NCBI GenBank assembly: GCA_017311315.1
Contig: CM029612.1
Span: 20,591,125 to 20,655,124, forward strand
Direction of reading: 5' to 3'
DNA length: 64,000 nucleotides
Source of the DNA: Dendrocalamus latiflorus
Taxonomy: Eukaryota; Streptophyta; Magnoliopsida; Poales; Poaceae
Shown here one piece after another: positions 26,634 through 38,468 of this stretch (positions within the stretch are counted from its first letter, which is position 1; each line of letters starts with the position of its first letter). The notes under the pieces were generated by a model. The model worked only from the letters and a program-made list of their open reading frames with translations. It ran no database searches and was not told where the DNA came from. The position numbers and the translations under genes were made by a program.

Positions 26634-26905
26634 GGCCCTGATCAACTCGGCTTCGGCTTTTGGCTTCTGGCTTATTTTTCACTATTCATAAGTTTCGTCT
26701 TTTTCTGAACTTTTGGCTTTTTGTTGAGCTTTTTTGCCGGTTCTTTTTTCCCCGTATTTGTTTGTATTATACGCAATGGGCTAACATATTTTTTTTTAAA
26801 TTTAATTATGCTAAATAAGCATCTGTCAGCTACAGTGTTTTTTTCAGCCAGCTACAGTGTTTTCAGCCATAAGCCATGAGGCTTTCAGCCGAACCAATCA
26901 CCACC
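26634..26905. mobile_element. Tourist-like MITE candidate
   Basis: A 272-bp AT-rich segment bounded by TTA on both sides (26631-26633 and 26906-26908). Its ends are imperfect inverted copies: GGCCCTGAT...CTCGGCTTC and GCCGAACCAATCACC. TTA duplication and size fit PIF/Harbinger MITEs; the ends are poorly conserved, so the call is tentative. Confidence 0.5.
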
Positions 26906-27257
26906 TTATAAATATAGCCTCTATGCAGCACTTCTACCATGGGTACCGAGCGCGGAAGGTCACCTACCCCAGCCCTGGGCCCGCAGGAGACCTACCCCCT
27001 ACGCTGAGGGGGGATAGGTGACCTGCCCCCTGCTGGCAGGGGTAGGTGACTGTCGGACCTGGATTTTTCAATCCAAATCCGCTATGATTTTACTGCACTA
27101 TTCCCTGGATCAGTAGATAGTGCTCACAGATTACAGTTCTGAATATCAAAGTAAATATCATGCGGAAGCATAAATATAATATTAGACTTACTCATGGGCC
27201 GATTAGGCCGAAATCAATGAATTGTAGCAGCGGAAGAACGAAGCACACAAGTGGGGA

Positions 27258-28203
27258 CAGGGGCGGACCTACCCTTCAGGCGAGCCCGGGCGGCCGCCTG
27301 AGCTCCCCTCGCTGGCCGGACCCCCCTCGCCACCGCCCCCCGCCGGCGCTAACCTAGATCCCGGCCTCCCGGGCAGTAGAGGCGGAGGATGGCGCGGCGG
27401 CGGCGCCCAGGCGGAGAAGTCTGAGGACGGCGCGGTGGTGCCCAGGCGGAGGAGTCGGAGGACGGCGCGGTGCAGCGGCGCCTAGGCGGTGGAGTCGGAG
27501 GACGGCGCGGCGCGGCGCGGCGGCGCCCAGGCGGCTAGAGGAGGCCGGGAGGCGGTAGCTGGGGAGCACGGCGGCCGCCGACTAGGGCCCAGGGGCAGAG
27601 GAGGCAGTGGCTGGGGAACGGGGGAGCGACGCGGTGGTCGGGGGACGGGGGAGGGCTGAGGCACGGAACGGCGGAAGGAGCGGCCGGCGGATTTGAGGAG
27701 AGCGGGTCGGCGTCGGCGGATTTGAGGAGGCGAGGAGCAGTCGGCAGCGACCGGGTGATTTGAGAAGCCATCAAGCCGAGGAGAAGCTGTCAAGCAGAGC
27801 TGAGGGGATGCAGGTCGTTGCTGGGAATCCTGATGCTTATAAGGATTTGGGTATGGTTCTTCTCTCATTTGCTTTGCATATTCGTATGGATAGAAATAAG
27901 TAAGATGTTCTAATTTGGTAATCGTGTGCTTTGATTATGATACATTGCTGATACTTGATGGTAAAGTAGTAAAACCATGCAACTTATGTCACATATTGAT
28001 ATGAGATGCTTATATCCCTTTTGGGTATTGCGGCGAGCATTTTTAGAGATGTTGGCACTATCGTGTTGGGTGACTTTGACTACCATAACGCATGTTGTGT
28101 ACTACTTGCTTAGTGATTGTGCAAGAGATCACACATTGCTTAGTAACTAATTGGACGCTAGTGACTTCGCCCTAGCTAAAATTTAGTTCTAGGTCCGCCA
28201 CTG
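27258..28203. mobile_element. hAT-type non-autonomous element
   Basis: Termini CAGGGGCGGACCTA and TAGGTCCGCCACTG are inverted repeats with one mismatch. The flanking octamers AGTGGGGA (27250-27257) and GGTGGGGA (28204-28211) match at 7 of 8 positions, as expected for hAT. The 946-bp body has a GC-rich part with a minisatellite and an AT-rich part; no transposase domain is recognised. Confidence 0.75.
27395..27535. repeat. GC-rich minisatellite in hAT-type element
   Basis: Three to four imperfect copies of a roughly 45-50-bp unit built on GCCCAGGCGGAGGAGTCGG followed by AGGACGGCGCGG. It creates Ala/Arg/Pro-rich frames on both strands that are not genes. Confidence 0.55.
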
Positions 28204-28555
28204 GGTGGGGACCTTCAGGACATACCCACAGGCAGCCAACTGGAGGTGCGCGACCTAGCCCTTGACATCTTCATCTTCTCTGCCAGCTTGTCCAATCTTG
28301 TTGCTGAGGCGAGGTGATTTGATTCCTGATTCTGAATTTTGTCGCAAAAGCGAGTGTGAGCACTCCAACCCCGTGCTCCGCAAGCCAACACACAGAATGC
28401 AAATATATAACATGCATGGCTTGTCAATGGAAAGGCATAGGGCTATTTTATTTGCCAAAGAGTGCTTTTGAATACAATTACTTAAAATTCCCTAAGACCG
28501 AGCAGGTTTGAAATCACATTTTAAATCATTCATTGTAATAATCCATGTAATCATG

Positions 28556-28812
28556 TTGGCATCACACCAACTAACATTATGGCATCGCACCATAAGTTAC
28601 CTCTTGGCATCACACCAAGGGCTGCATATGACATCGCACCATATGCTCTTTGTTGGCATCACACCAACTAACCTTATGGCATCGCACCATAAGTTACCTC
28701 TTGGCATCGCACCAAGGGCGGCGTATGATATCGCGCCATACGCTAACTGTCGGCATCGCACCAACAATACATATAGCATCGCACCATATGTGGCTTTTGG
28801 CATCACACCATA
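28556..28812. repeat. tandem hairpin-like minisatellite
   Basis: Eleven copies of a core CATCRCACC (one variant CATCGCGCC or ATATCGCGCC), spaced 22-27 bp apart. The core is flanked by matched arms: TTGG..CCAA in some units and ATGG..CCAT or TATG..CATA in others, largely alternating. It lies in the gypsy solo LTR. Confidence 0.8.
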
Positions 28813-28862
28813 AGTTACCCATTGTGTTCATAATAGTTCAAAGAATATTTCTTGGGGCATTA

Positions 28863-29057
28863 GGCCAGTCTCAGTGGGGGTTTCATGGAGTTTCATGGGC
28901 ATTAAATATGCTGACATGGCACTGTATTGATGAAGAGAGAGATGATAAAAGTTTCATGGGAGTAGAGAGAGTTTCATGGGGATGAAACTCTTCTGCACTG
29001 TTTCCAAAATATGAATGTGTTGGAAACTGGGACATGAAACCTCCACTGAGACTAGCC
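28863..29057. mobile_element. Tourist-like MITE
   Basis: A 195-bp element with inverted ends GGCCAGTCTCAGTGG and CCACTGAGACTAGCC, and a TTA target duplication at 28860-28862 and 29058-29060. The interior repeats GTTTCATGG several times. It is inserted in the gypsy solo LTR. Confidence 0.85.
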
Positions 29058-32000
29058 TTAGTGTCACCCCAAGTAGCTAGCATTCCTAAGCATGCCATAT
29101 AAATAAGGACTTAATTTGTGAAATCATATGTTAATTCTTACTATGGCGACAAGGTTCACATTTCCAAGTATGGCAAGGAGAATAATTCACAATAGCAATA
29201 ACAGGGTATATCTAACTTGCTGAAATCAAACATATCATATTTCATTAAATAGTAGCATGCAAGTTGATAATTTAAAAGGAAATAGCTTTGAAATGCTGGG
29301 TTCAATATGATCAAAGTGTTGACTCGCCTGGCGCGGTTTACCGCGGTCTTGAGCTCATAAAATGCTTTCTCAATTGAGCTCCTTAGTCTTTATCTTCACC
29401 TTGCTCTTGATCATGACCGATCTCTCGATTCCTCGGGACTCCAATTTCTAATTACGTGCTATATACAAATAAAGGCAAATAACTCAAAAGATCCAAATAA
29501 CTCCAAATAAACTTAATTTAGTTTTATTATGAGTGATTAGGATGACTTGTTGCGAGGTCGGTGGCAGAACTTGATCTTTTATTAATAATCTCTTTTATTA
29601 TTTTTGTATTTATCAAGGAAGTTCCATGAGTCGGGTTCGACCTATAGACGGGTGCAGGAGTTTAGTGTACAAATTTTATCTTTAGGGTATGCATTCTTTG
29701 CAACTCAGGTTATGGTAAAGGCGAACTGGACTGATGGATGAGATCTGTACTTATTCTATAAATCTTTTAGTCAAAGGTATTATAACACTTGGATATCTTT
29801 ATTAAGTTTTAGAATAATCTCCGATATAGGCCTTTACTTACTAATTAGATTAAACCTATTCATTGATAGGTAATTTTAAGCCTATTATTTCTTGAATGGC
29901 ATTAAGTTGTACAAGCCACGCACTTATAGTTTAAATATTAACAACTTAGCACCTCAGTTTATTTAAGGGTTGTTTGTGAAAGTATTTTTATGACTTCTCA
30001 AAGATATAGTAACGATAGTCATAATTTAAATGGTTAGTTGTGTATTACTTAATTATATACCGCTTTTGTTGCGCAAATAGTTTTTACAATATATTCTATA
30101 GTCATTTTATGTGAGGTGCTAATCTAAACACCTACTGTCATTATTAACTAAATCTAGCGTTTGAGATTTACTTATCGGCGATGTACCAAAACTAATGGTG
30201 GGGTTTATAAATCATGACTTCCTAGTTTAAATATGTATTTCATTTAATTTGGGGTTAGCATGAATCAAGAATTATTTAAAGTTTAACCATAAGTCAATTA
30301 CATACAATGTAGCCTCTAATTCAATTTGAAATATCATGGCCTAAAGGTTGGTGGCTTAATGTTCACATTATTAATAGTCAAAAAGGGTTCTCCTAATTGC
30401 TAGGGTTAAAGGCAATAATCTATGGCTTAACTTTGCAACGGCTAATTTATGTATCCCTTACTGACTTATTATTTTTATGAGAGCATAAATCTTCACCACA
30501 TGCTTAAACCATATCTCATATTGTCTTTAATTCGCATTTAATAAGCTTAATATTGAGTTCAAATGCACTTTACTAACATATAAGAATTAACCCATGACTA
30601 AGTTTTTATTGAGCTCATTATACCCTAATAAATTTTTGCATCATTGGTGGATCAATTTCTGGTTTTTCCCTCATTTTTCTGCACTAAGAACTATTTAGTA
30701 AAAAGAAGAAATAATTCGAACGAAGCACTGCCTCGACGCTGCGGAGCGGGGGCTCGAACGCAGGCGGCTGAGGCGAGCGCTCGCTCCGCTAGCCAACGAG
30801 TCCCCGGGTGTTACCTGACTTAGATGGGCTAGTAAAGCAGTTAAGCCAAAACTGCAGGGTGGTCCGAATAGAGGAGCTCCGGGCGGCGGGTTCGCCGGAG
30901 AGGGACGGCCGGAGGGCGGTCGGTGAGGGGCAAAATGCGACCCTGGCATCACGGGGAGGCCGAAGGTGGTGGCGGTGGGGACCGAGGGGCGCCGGAAGTG
31001 GGTCGGCGGCGGAGGCCATGGGCGGCGCAAGCGCGCGCACGGCGCCGGCGAGGTACCGGCGTTGGGAGGCCCGGGAGACGGTGGTGGAGAGTTGGCGGGG
31101 CCACGGCGGAGCTGCAGTGCAGAGGAATCGGCCGGGGATGGCTTAAATTGGCCAATCCTTTGCCGGCCGGAGTTGGAGGGGATGAAGCCCGCCGGCGAGT
31201 TAGGGGTGTCGGGGGATCAATTCCCTTCGGGGGAAGAACGAGGAGGGGATGGAGTTGCAGATGGGAGCTATGCCGGCTTATATGGATGACGGGAAGGGGG
31301 CCGGCAATTGGCGGTGCCGTGTGGTCCTATCGGGCGGGCGGGCGTTCGGTCGTGTCAGAGCGGCGGAGCAGCGGGATTCGGGGGGATACGCGCGTGACTG
31401 CTCATGCAGGCTTGCACCGCACACGCGAGCAGACAGGTGAACCGGGCATGTGTGCCACGAGGCGGGGAATCGCTGCGCACGGCAGAGAGAGGAGCGAGTC
31501 GCGGGAGGAAGGAGAGAGGGGAAAACGGGCGCGGTTGCAGGGCCACCGGCCAGAGGGAGCGAGCGGCGAAAAGGGAAGAAGAAGTGCGGGCGCGGGGTAG
31601 GGCCCGCTGGCCAGAGGATGGGGGTCGGGCCGAGCCAGTCGGCCGTCCTGGCTCCATCCGATTTTTCTTCTTCTTTTTTCATTGTTTTTGGTTTAAGCAT
31701 TTGTACACATATATGCATATATGTATCTATATAATTCAAGTTTTATTTGCTCTTTTTCTTGTTCCCCCTAGATTTCTATATTTATTATTTTTTTAACATT
31801 AATTGCATATGTGCCAATTTCTTATTAAATGTAGCTATATATATCCATGAATGTTGGCATTTTTAACTTGCTTGTTTTCGTGCTATTTAAACTATTATTT
31901 TCAGAAATGAGATTTTATATTCAAACCCAATTCCTTTCTTATCTTTTATGGATCATCTTTTCAGATTCTTATTTTAAATTCTAATCCTCCATTATTTAAA

Positions 32001-33225
32001 CATGTTTGTTCCTTCTTGCTCCTTTTAGCATTTGAAATCTTCACCAAATCTTTCAGAAAAATGCACAACTCCAAATTCAAATGAAATACATTGCAAGATT
32101 AATTCAAAAACTCCATATTTCCAAATTTAAATTTTTAGGATGTTACAGTGACCTGCCCAGGAGCTATGGTGTTGTAGTATATTTTTAAATATACGTATAT
32201 TTTTACATAAATAATTAAATATTACAAATAAGCTTAAAAATTATAACTTTTTTACAAAACCTGCAGACACAATGAACTTGCTTATGTAATTTTTTATAAT
32301 TTTATACATTTTGAATTTTTGCATAAAATTCCTACGAACAGTATAATTAAATAAATTTTCCAAAAAAGGAATGGATAAAATTATTAAAAAATTACAAAAA
32401 TAAGTACACTATATCGGGAGGCTTCACAAAATAATTTATAATTTTTGGAGCCCATTTTCTATATTTATAAATTTCTACCAAAAATATGCTTCAATGTAGT
32501 GTCGTAACCATGCTGCAGGAAAACCCATCACAAGGGGTAGTGTTGGCTAAGCCGACATGGTGTACATGGTAGAAGTCTAATTCGGTTTACGCAAATTCGT
32601 GTCCATGAGGCAGCGACACGAACGACGAATCTTGGAGTAGCGTAGCATCATGTCGCCAAGCATAGCACAACACAAAAACCATGCATACGTTACTAAAATG
32701 AACTTACCATTATGGTGTTACCGTCTCTAAACCTCAAACACGGAAGACTGCAAACTCAAACATACATCACATTAGTAACAGCTTCGGCAAACGGTGCCAA
32801 CAAAAGACTAATAAAATGATTAAGTACGAATTCTGTTGCTCGGACAAAGGGAGGCACCTCGCAAAGAGGGAGAGATGCCTGAGAGAAATGAGTGAGGGAG
32901 TTGAAAATTTTCGCGAGTGAGAGCTGAGTCTTGTGACGAATGAGTGCATAGCTATGCATTTAAATAGCCGAGCATGGGAGAAAACAACGGGCGAAAATGA
33001 CATGCTGCGCAAAAATGACGTCCGAAGATGAATCACGTGGGAATCGGCCAAACAAACACGTGCACTATAGCCATCCTCCTACTGCGCCCCCCACAAAGTG
33101 CAGGTCACATGCTGCACCCAACGCAGGGGGTAGGTCCCTACCGCACCCTACACCGAGGGTAGCTTTGCGCGCAATGTGACCTAACAAGACAGTTTTATGC
33201 ATTAACAAGACTAGACGAGATGTCT

Positions 33226-33902
33226 TTGCTTAGCAACATGACACTATGCTGCTTCAAGATTTGTCCTACATGTTGTTGCCTCGCGGACGTGAATTTGCAT
33301 AAATCGAATTGGACTTTTACCATGTACGCCGTGTCAGCTTAGCCAACAAGTTCTACCCCTTGCGCGCTGGGTTTTCCTGCAGCACGACTATGGCATTACA
33401 TTGAAACACTTTTTTGTAGAAATTTTTAAATATAGCATATGGGCTCTAAAAATTATAAATTATCTTGTGAAACCTCCCGATATAGTATTCTTATTTGTGT
33501 AATTTTTTATAATATTATCCATACTGATTTTATCTAAAACTTCATTTAATTATACTATTTGTAGGAATTTTATGGAAAAAAATCAGAATGTATAAAATTA
33601 TAAGAAAAATTACACAAGCAAGTACACTGCATCCATAGGATCCAAAAATCATTTATAATTTTTTGAGCTCATTTACTATATTTAAAAATTCCTATATATA
33701 TATCTGTGTGTGTGCGCGCGCGCTACAGCACTATACCTCTTGACGTGCACCCCATATGGGGCAGGTCACATGCCCCCCCACGCATGGGGTAAGTATCCTA
33801 TCGTGCCTTGGCCCAGGAGCAAGTGACTTGCCACGCCCAGGGCCAGGGGTAGCGCCCTACTGTACCAGCGGTAGGAGCACTATATAGAGGCTATATTTGT
33901 AA
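33226..33902. repeat. right inverted arm of long-arm element
   Basis: It is the inverted partner of 26907-27059 plus 32148-32668; both arms share the AT-rich middle and the GTAGGTGAC/GGTCAC-type motifs. It contains a short TG/CG alternating run at about 33706-33722. Confidence 0.7.
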
Positions 33903-33999
33903 ATATGGTTGGAAGGGGTCTAGTTTTAAAAAAAACAATTTTCAATGACCACAAATGTGAAAATGTCGAAAATTCTTGTGTTTTATAAGATACCAATCT

Positions 34000-35160
34000 A
34001 CCGGTCCGGTCCACACTGCATCAGACGGCCCAGCGACAGCCGTCCAAAGTCCAAACAACCTCCACTGCTACACCCCACTGCTATTGCAGCGGCGGCAGCT
34101 ATACTCCGAGACCCACTCCGGGCGCTGCGCACGGTAGGACTTGGGGATGGTGACAACTTGGCCATCAGGAGTGTGGCCTCGTCGTCATCCCCTAGCGTCA
34201 GATGAGCATCGGCCTGCTTCTGCCACCTGCGGCAATACTTGGCCCAATGACCTATTTTGCCATAGTTGCGGCACTTGTCCTTCGAGGGGTCATAGTAGCC
34301 ACCAGATCCTAGCCTTTCCATGCTTTCATCCACGTCGCCGCTAGTAGCCTTTTGTTGCGATGGTTTGCGTCGTCGGTTGTTGGACTTGGAGCCATCAGAG
34401 GATCCCTTCCCATGGTATCGCTCCATCATCCGTGTAGACCACTCCTCCATGAGGAGCATCTTTCCACTAACTCCAACGATGGGCACCGGGTCTAGCCGAT
34501 CCTCCACCACCTTCAATCTCCCGGTCACCTATTCCATCGAGAGTGTCAAGAGATCAAGCAAAGTTACAATTAACAGAGCAATTTAGGATAATCTGGAGGG
34601 GATGACACATAGGTACTTCTCAATGACCTTGTGCGGTGGCTCCGGTCACGAGGGTACCAAGTTGGTTTACCAGCCCAGTGAGTCGCAACACGAAGTTGTC
34701 GATAGACTCCCCGTCGCAGAATGCAATGCTCTCGAACTCCTTGTGGAGCTTCTAAGCATTGGCCTTGTGCACTCAATCAATGCTGACACACATGGTATTC
34801 AAGGTATCCCACGCTTCCTTGGCAGTTGCCTTGATGGCAAGCGTGGAGATCATCTCCGGCGGTACGGTGCGTAGGATGGCCTCCAGTGCCATCCTATCCT
34901 CCTGGAATTCAGTGCCGCCAATGTCACGGCGTCCCAGATCCCGTGCGCCTGGAGCATGACCTTCATCATCAGGGCCCAATAATAATAGTTCGTCTTCGTG
35001 AGTGTCGGGTACGCCGCCGACCCCCAACCTCCTTCACCACCCTTTGTACCATGAGAGCACCGCCACCACTTCCATCGGCGTGGTCTCTAGGACGTGGTGA
35101 TGAAAACTGGGAGTGCCGGGATGATGAGGAATCACTCGACTGCATCGTGGATCAGCGATC
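34000..35160 (-). pseudogene. copia gag remnant with defective zinc knuckle
   Basis: Minus-strand frames at 34773-35027 (EDRMALEAILRTVPPEMIST, then KATAKEAWDTL) and 33998-34528 give a copia gag of the UBN2 type. The zinc knuckle reads CRNYGKIGHWAKYC, with the second Cys replaced by Tyr. The wording is close to the gag of the intact element at 58214-62962 (VPPEMQFSLTNKRTAKEAWD; CHNCGKLGHWAKEC), so the two are related families. Stops and frameshifts interrupt it, and everything downstream of gag is missing at 34000. Confidence 0.8.
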
Positions 35161-35163
35161 CCT

Positions 35164-35176
35164 GGCTCTGATACCA
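35164..35176 (-). other. primer binding site, tRNA-iMet type
   Basis: The minus strand reads TGGTATCAGAGCC, a perfect match, with the LTR starting 3 bases away at 35179. Confidence 0.85.
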
Positions 35177-35178
35177 AA

Positions 35179-35743
35179 TGTTAGGATCTTCGACCAATCA
35201 ACACGCCTGAGCTCACACACAAACACACACGAAGTTGGAAATACAGAGCAGGAACATAAGAGTTTTGTGTTGCTGAAAAACTGGGTAGCTTTTTTGTTGT
35301 ATTAATTAGCTATCTAAAGGAAATGCTAGCCTAAACATGGTTGTTGAGCCACCCTTATTCTGCGCACCACCTGCATGATCCCACGACCAAGTCATGTCGC
35401 ACACAATGCTAACAAAACTGAAAGACTCACTCTTAGTGGACTGAGCACGCATCGAATGACTACTATAGGGATTCCACGACCACAACTGCTATGACTGCTA
35501 CAGTGATCTTTCGACCACAGCCACTACAACCACTACAGTAACTCTACGACCATGACACTACAACTGCTACAGTGATCCTTCGACCACGATTGCTACAATG
35601 ATTCTACGACAATGATCGCTACAATGATTCTATGACTATGACCACTATAGTAACTCTTCGGCTACGACCACAGCCGCTATAACTAACTCTAAGACCACGA
35701 TGAGCGAGCTAGATTATTCAATAATCCACCCACACCTACAACA
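35179..35743 (-). repeat. copia 5' LTR of the truncated gag element
   Basis: It starts TGTTAGGATC beside the PBS. The outer end is tentatively placed at ACCTACAACA near 35743; the start and the minus direction are firm. The outer half is made of short repeats (35450-35700). Confidence 0.55.
35450..35700. repeat. short tandem repeats built on CGACCAC...CTACAGTGAT
   Basis: About nine imperfect units of roughly 25-30 bp alternate CTACGACCAC-like and GCTACAGTGATCC-like text. They probably belong to the U3-side of the LTR that starts at 35179. Confidence 0.55.
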
Positions 35744-35835
35744 TCTATCAAGGTAGTTACAAACTCAGGAATCATCTTTTACTCTTTGCACAATGCACAT
35801 TTAATTTGATGCCATTCTGACTGGTTTGTGGTGAT

Positions 35836-36146
35836 TGTAGACCGGTCATTCTTCTGCAAGGTGGAACCAAATGTTTTCGATGCGCTCTTTGGTGTGCCAC
35901 GTAGCAAATTCAAAAGGGAAGCTTGCAGGTTTGCTCTCCTGTCCTGGTTCATATAGGTTAGTTCTTCAAGGTGGTGATTTGATTTATTTGCCTATTGTTT
36001 CCGGTGCTTGTGTGGATACCATCAAGATGGTGTACGGTGAGGATTCTGCTGAGCTTAGTAAGCTTAGTAACTTCAAGCATGTCATAAGGGAGGAAAGTAA
36101 TAAGCAGGAAGCATGCAAGAACCAAGAAATATTGTTCGATACCTAG
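35836..36146 (+). other. unidentified coding-like fragment
   Basis: Two plus-strand stretches read like protein. One frame at about 35839-35955 contains FFCKVEPNVFDALFGVP and RFALLSWF before a stop. The frame 35871-36146 ends with GACVDTIKMVYGEDSAELSK and a hydrophilic tail. The composition is more exon-like than the surroundings, but I recognise no family and no complete splice structure. It could be a decayed gene fragment. Confidence 0.3.
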
Positions 36147-36266
36147 CTCCTGGTAAGGATTTGCAACAATTTCTCCCAAGTATTTGCCATTGCATATGTA
36201 AGCCAGATTCTACTTGATTATGTCAGGTGTATCACTACTCTCTGGAGTCCCTGCCATTGCCAACTC

Positions 36267-36670
36267 TAGGGGTGCAAACGGGTCGGATTCGGACGGATAT
36301 TGTTGTTACCATATCCTAACCCATATTTTTTCTCTGGATTCGGTACCAATCGGATTCGGTACCAATCGGATTCGGTGCCGGATCGGTCGGGATTAACCCG
36401 TTTGTAAGGAATGCATGCAGTACAACAAATGAAGTAGGAGGACGTACTGTCAAGAACTTGATGTTACTACTTAATAGGCTGATGTGGAAGATTTTATTTT
36501 ACCATTGCAAAAGAAAAATGAAACGTCAAATAGTAGCACTAACCTGAAATCAAACTAGAAGACGTATCGGATTCGGACGGATATTGTTGTTACCATATCC
36601 TAACCCATATTTTTTTCTCCGGATTCGGTGTCGGATCGGTCGGGATTAACCCGACCCGTTTGCACCCCTA
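36267..36670. mobile_element. hAT-type MITE, perfect TSD
   Basis: A 404-bp element with ends TAGGGGTGCAAACGGG and CCCGTTTGCACCCCTA. The 8-bp duplication GCCAACTC is at 36259-36266 and 36671-36678. Inside, GGATTCGGTACCAATC is repeated, and a CGGACGGATATTGTTG block occurs twice. Confidence 0.92.
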
Positions 36671-36678
36671 GCCAACTC

Positions 36679-37628
36679 TGCCAAAGTGCTGAAGAAATCT
36701 AATTAGCTCCATCTGTTTATCTATTTGAAAAAAAATCTTTTACTAAAACCTGAACAACCACTAAGGTGTAACCATGTCCTTTAAAGTGAGTGTTGCTAAG
36801 AATATAACATGGAAAAGTGGATCTTCGCTAATCAGAAAGTTTCAGCAGAACACAGAGTACCAGTTACTTTATAGATTATTTTGCAAAAAAAATATCACTA
36901 AAGTTTACTTAAAAGAATAAATTGAGGGTAGATCTTCTTAGTGGTTTGCAGGATGACCTGATTTCTGAAGTATGTGTAATTGGTAAACCTTTTGCGAACT
37001 TGCCCTCATCTGGCCCCATTTTTGCGGCCAATTTGGGTTTGGAATTGTATGCCCGGTACCAATTGGGTCCAGCACAGCCTAGCTCAAAAGCACGTCCTCC
37101 TGGTTGGTGTAGCCTGATAAGTGATAACTACCTGATCTGGCTAGCCTGACTAGGTGTTTAGGCCTACGTCAGGCCCGATAAGATCAACCTAAAAGAAATG
37201 GGCTTTTCAGCAGTCTGGCCTGGCTTGGCACAGCAGATGCCCAGACATAGCAAATTGAATAGATTCCCTTCAAAACATTAGTATTTATATGAGCTGACTC
37301 CGTTGTCAATATTAAATTTTCTTTGGTTTTCATATCTCCCACGGATTACTCTTGTAGTAGTGGTATATCCAGCATAATAATGTAGATTGTTTTGTTGGAT
37401 TTGTTACTTGTACCCCCCCCCCCCTACAGGTTATAAAACTGAAAATTTTACCCTTTTCCTTTTCTCGTTATTTTCCAGTGGTTACACACTGGTCTTTAGC
37501 AATTTATGGTTTTCCATGAAGTCATGTACTGTTTATATCTTTAATTTGCTTTTGTCATGCACAAAGACTCACCACTGTCTATTATATTCCTAATTTCCTA
37601 TTACCTAATTGACCAAAATCATATGCTA
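36679..37628. other. unassigned low-copy-looking DNA
   Basis: 950 bp with no recognised gene or mobile element. A short frame at 36922-37149 and a C-run at about 37415-37427 are the only features seen. Confidence 0.4.
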
Positions 37629-37636
37629 ACTAGCAT

Positions 37637-38460
37637 TAGGGCTGGCTATCGAGCCAGCTCGGCTCGTGCAAGCTCACCCCAAAAAAAGTAGCTCGGCTTG
37701 TTAAGCTAATGAGCTAAAAACCCAGCTCGGCTCGGCTCGTTAAGAAGCTCGAGCTACTCGTGAGTAGCTCACGAGCCACGTGAGACAAAGATGTACATGC
37801 AGTAGAGAAGGTTCAGTAAACTCAACCACTGACAACTTTGACTGCTAATATAAAGTACAAAGGAGACTTGATTGGGAAAAAAGAATTTGAGTATTACAAT
37901 TGTATCATCTTCAACGTATCTATTTTTTATCAATTGATGGGGAAAAGGACTTTATGAGGGATTGAATGAGATTGGAACCCCTCCACCCGAAGTCGGGATA
38001 TGCTATTCTAAACCTAAAGGGGAACTGATCCCTTCTATTGAAAGTAGCTATTCTTAGCCAGTGGAATATTTATGAAGTCCAATTTATAAAATGGCCTCCT
38101 TGAAAAAAATGGTTAGTTTAGTGTCCTATTTAAGTCTTACAAACAGGACATTTATGAAGTCCAATTTTGTGTTTTATTGTAATTCCCATTTAGTCTTAAA
38201 CTATTTAGTCCAATACGCTAGGCTGGGCTTTGAGAAAACTAAATCACCAATATGTTACACAAAAGCCAATGAGTATTTAGTTACCAAGCCTTAACGAGCT
38301 AACGAGCGGCTCATGAGTTAGCTCAAGCTCGGCTTGTTAAGCTACCGAGCTGGGTAGGTGGCTCAGCTCGGCTCATTAATTTTACGAGTTGAGCTCAAGC
38401 CGAGCTCATAGCGAGCTGAGTTTGAACAGCTCATGAGTTTCAAGCTTTTTACCGGCCCTA
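37637..38460. mobile_element. hAT-type non-autonomous element
   Basis: An 824-bp element with ends TAGGGCTGGCTA and TACCGGCCCTA and near-perfect 8-bp duplications ACTAGCAT and ACTAGCAC (37629-37636, 38461-38468). The terminal 100-150 bp on each side are rich in AGCTCGGCTCG-type repeats in opposite orientation. There is no transposase. Confidence 0.85.
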
Positions 38461-38468
38461 ACTAGCAC

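Larger units (their letters stand above)
27060..32147 (-). mobile_element. solo LTR, Ty3/gypsy, with nested insertions
   Basis: A 5088-bp LTR from TGTCGGACC to GATGTTACA with a perfect TSD GTGAC (27055-27059 and 32148-32152). Its start resembles those at 10697 and 14323. Subtracting a hAT-type element (27258-28203) and a MITE (28863-29057) leaves about 3.9 kb of LTR. 29061-30690 is AT-rich LTR sequence with no gene; 30700-31650 is its GC-rich part with spurious ORFs on both strands. Confidence 0.85.
26907..33902. mobile_element. long-inverted-arm DNA element (foldback or MULE type), interrupted
   Basis: Two arms of about 670 bp are inverted copies. The left arm is 26907-27059 plus 32148-32668, and the right arm is 33226-33902. 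Matching landmarks include AATATAGCCTCTAT against ATAGAGGCTATATT at the outer ends, and CGCAAATTCGTGTCC against GGACGTGAATTTGC near the inner ends. The 557-bp centre (32669-33225) has no transposase that I can recognise. A gypsy solo LTR with its own TSD was inserted in the left arm. Without the LTR the element is about 1.9 kb. Long arms suggest a Mutator-like or foldback element; no target duplication could be fixed at the outer ends. Confidence 0.65.

Noticed and set aside
28556..28812. Regularly spaced repeats that superficially resemble a CRISPR array
   Set aside because: Units are contiguous degenerate tandem repeats without unique spacers, in plant nuclear DNA inside an LTR; the same applies to the CACTA hairpins and the copia U3 array.
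30695..31796. Overlapping ORFs up to 225 codons
   Set aside because: GC-rich portion of another gypsy solo LTR, same reasoning.
32767..33051. 94-codon minus-strand ORF in the centre of the long-arm element
   Set aside because: No recognised domain, short, and in a purine-biased stretch; not enough to call a transposase.
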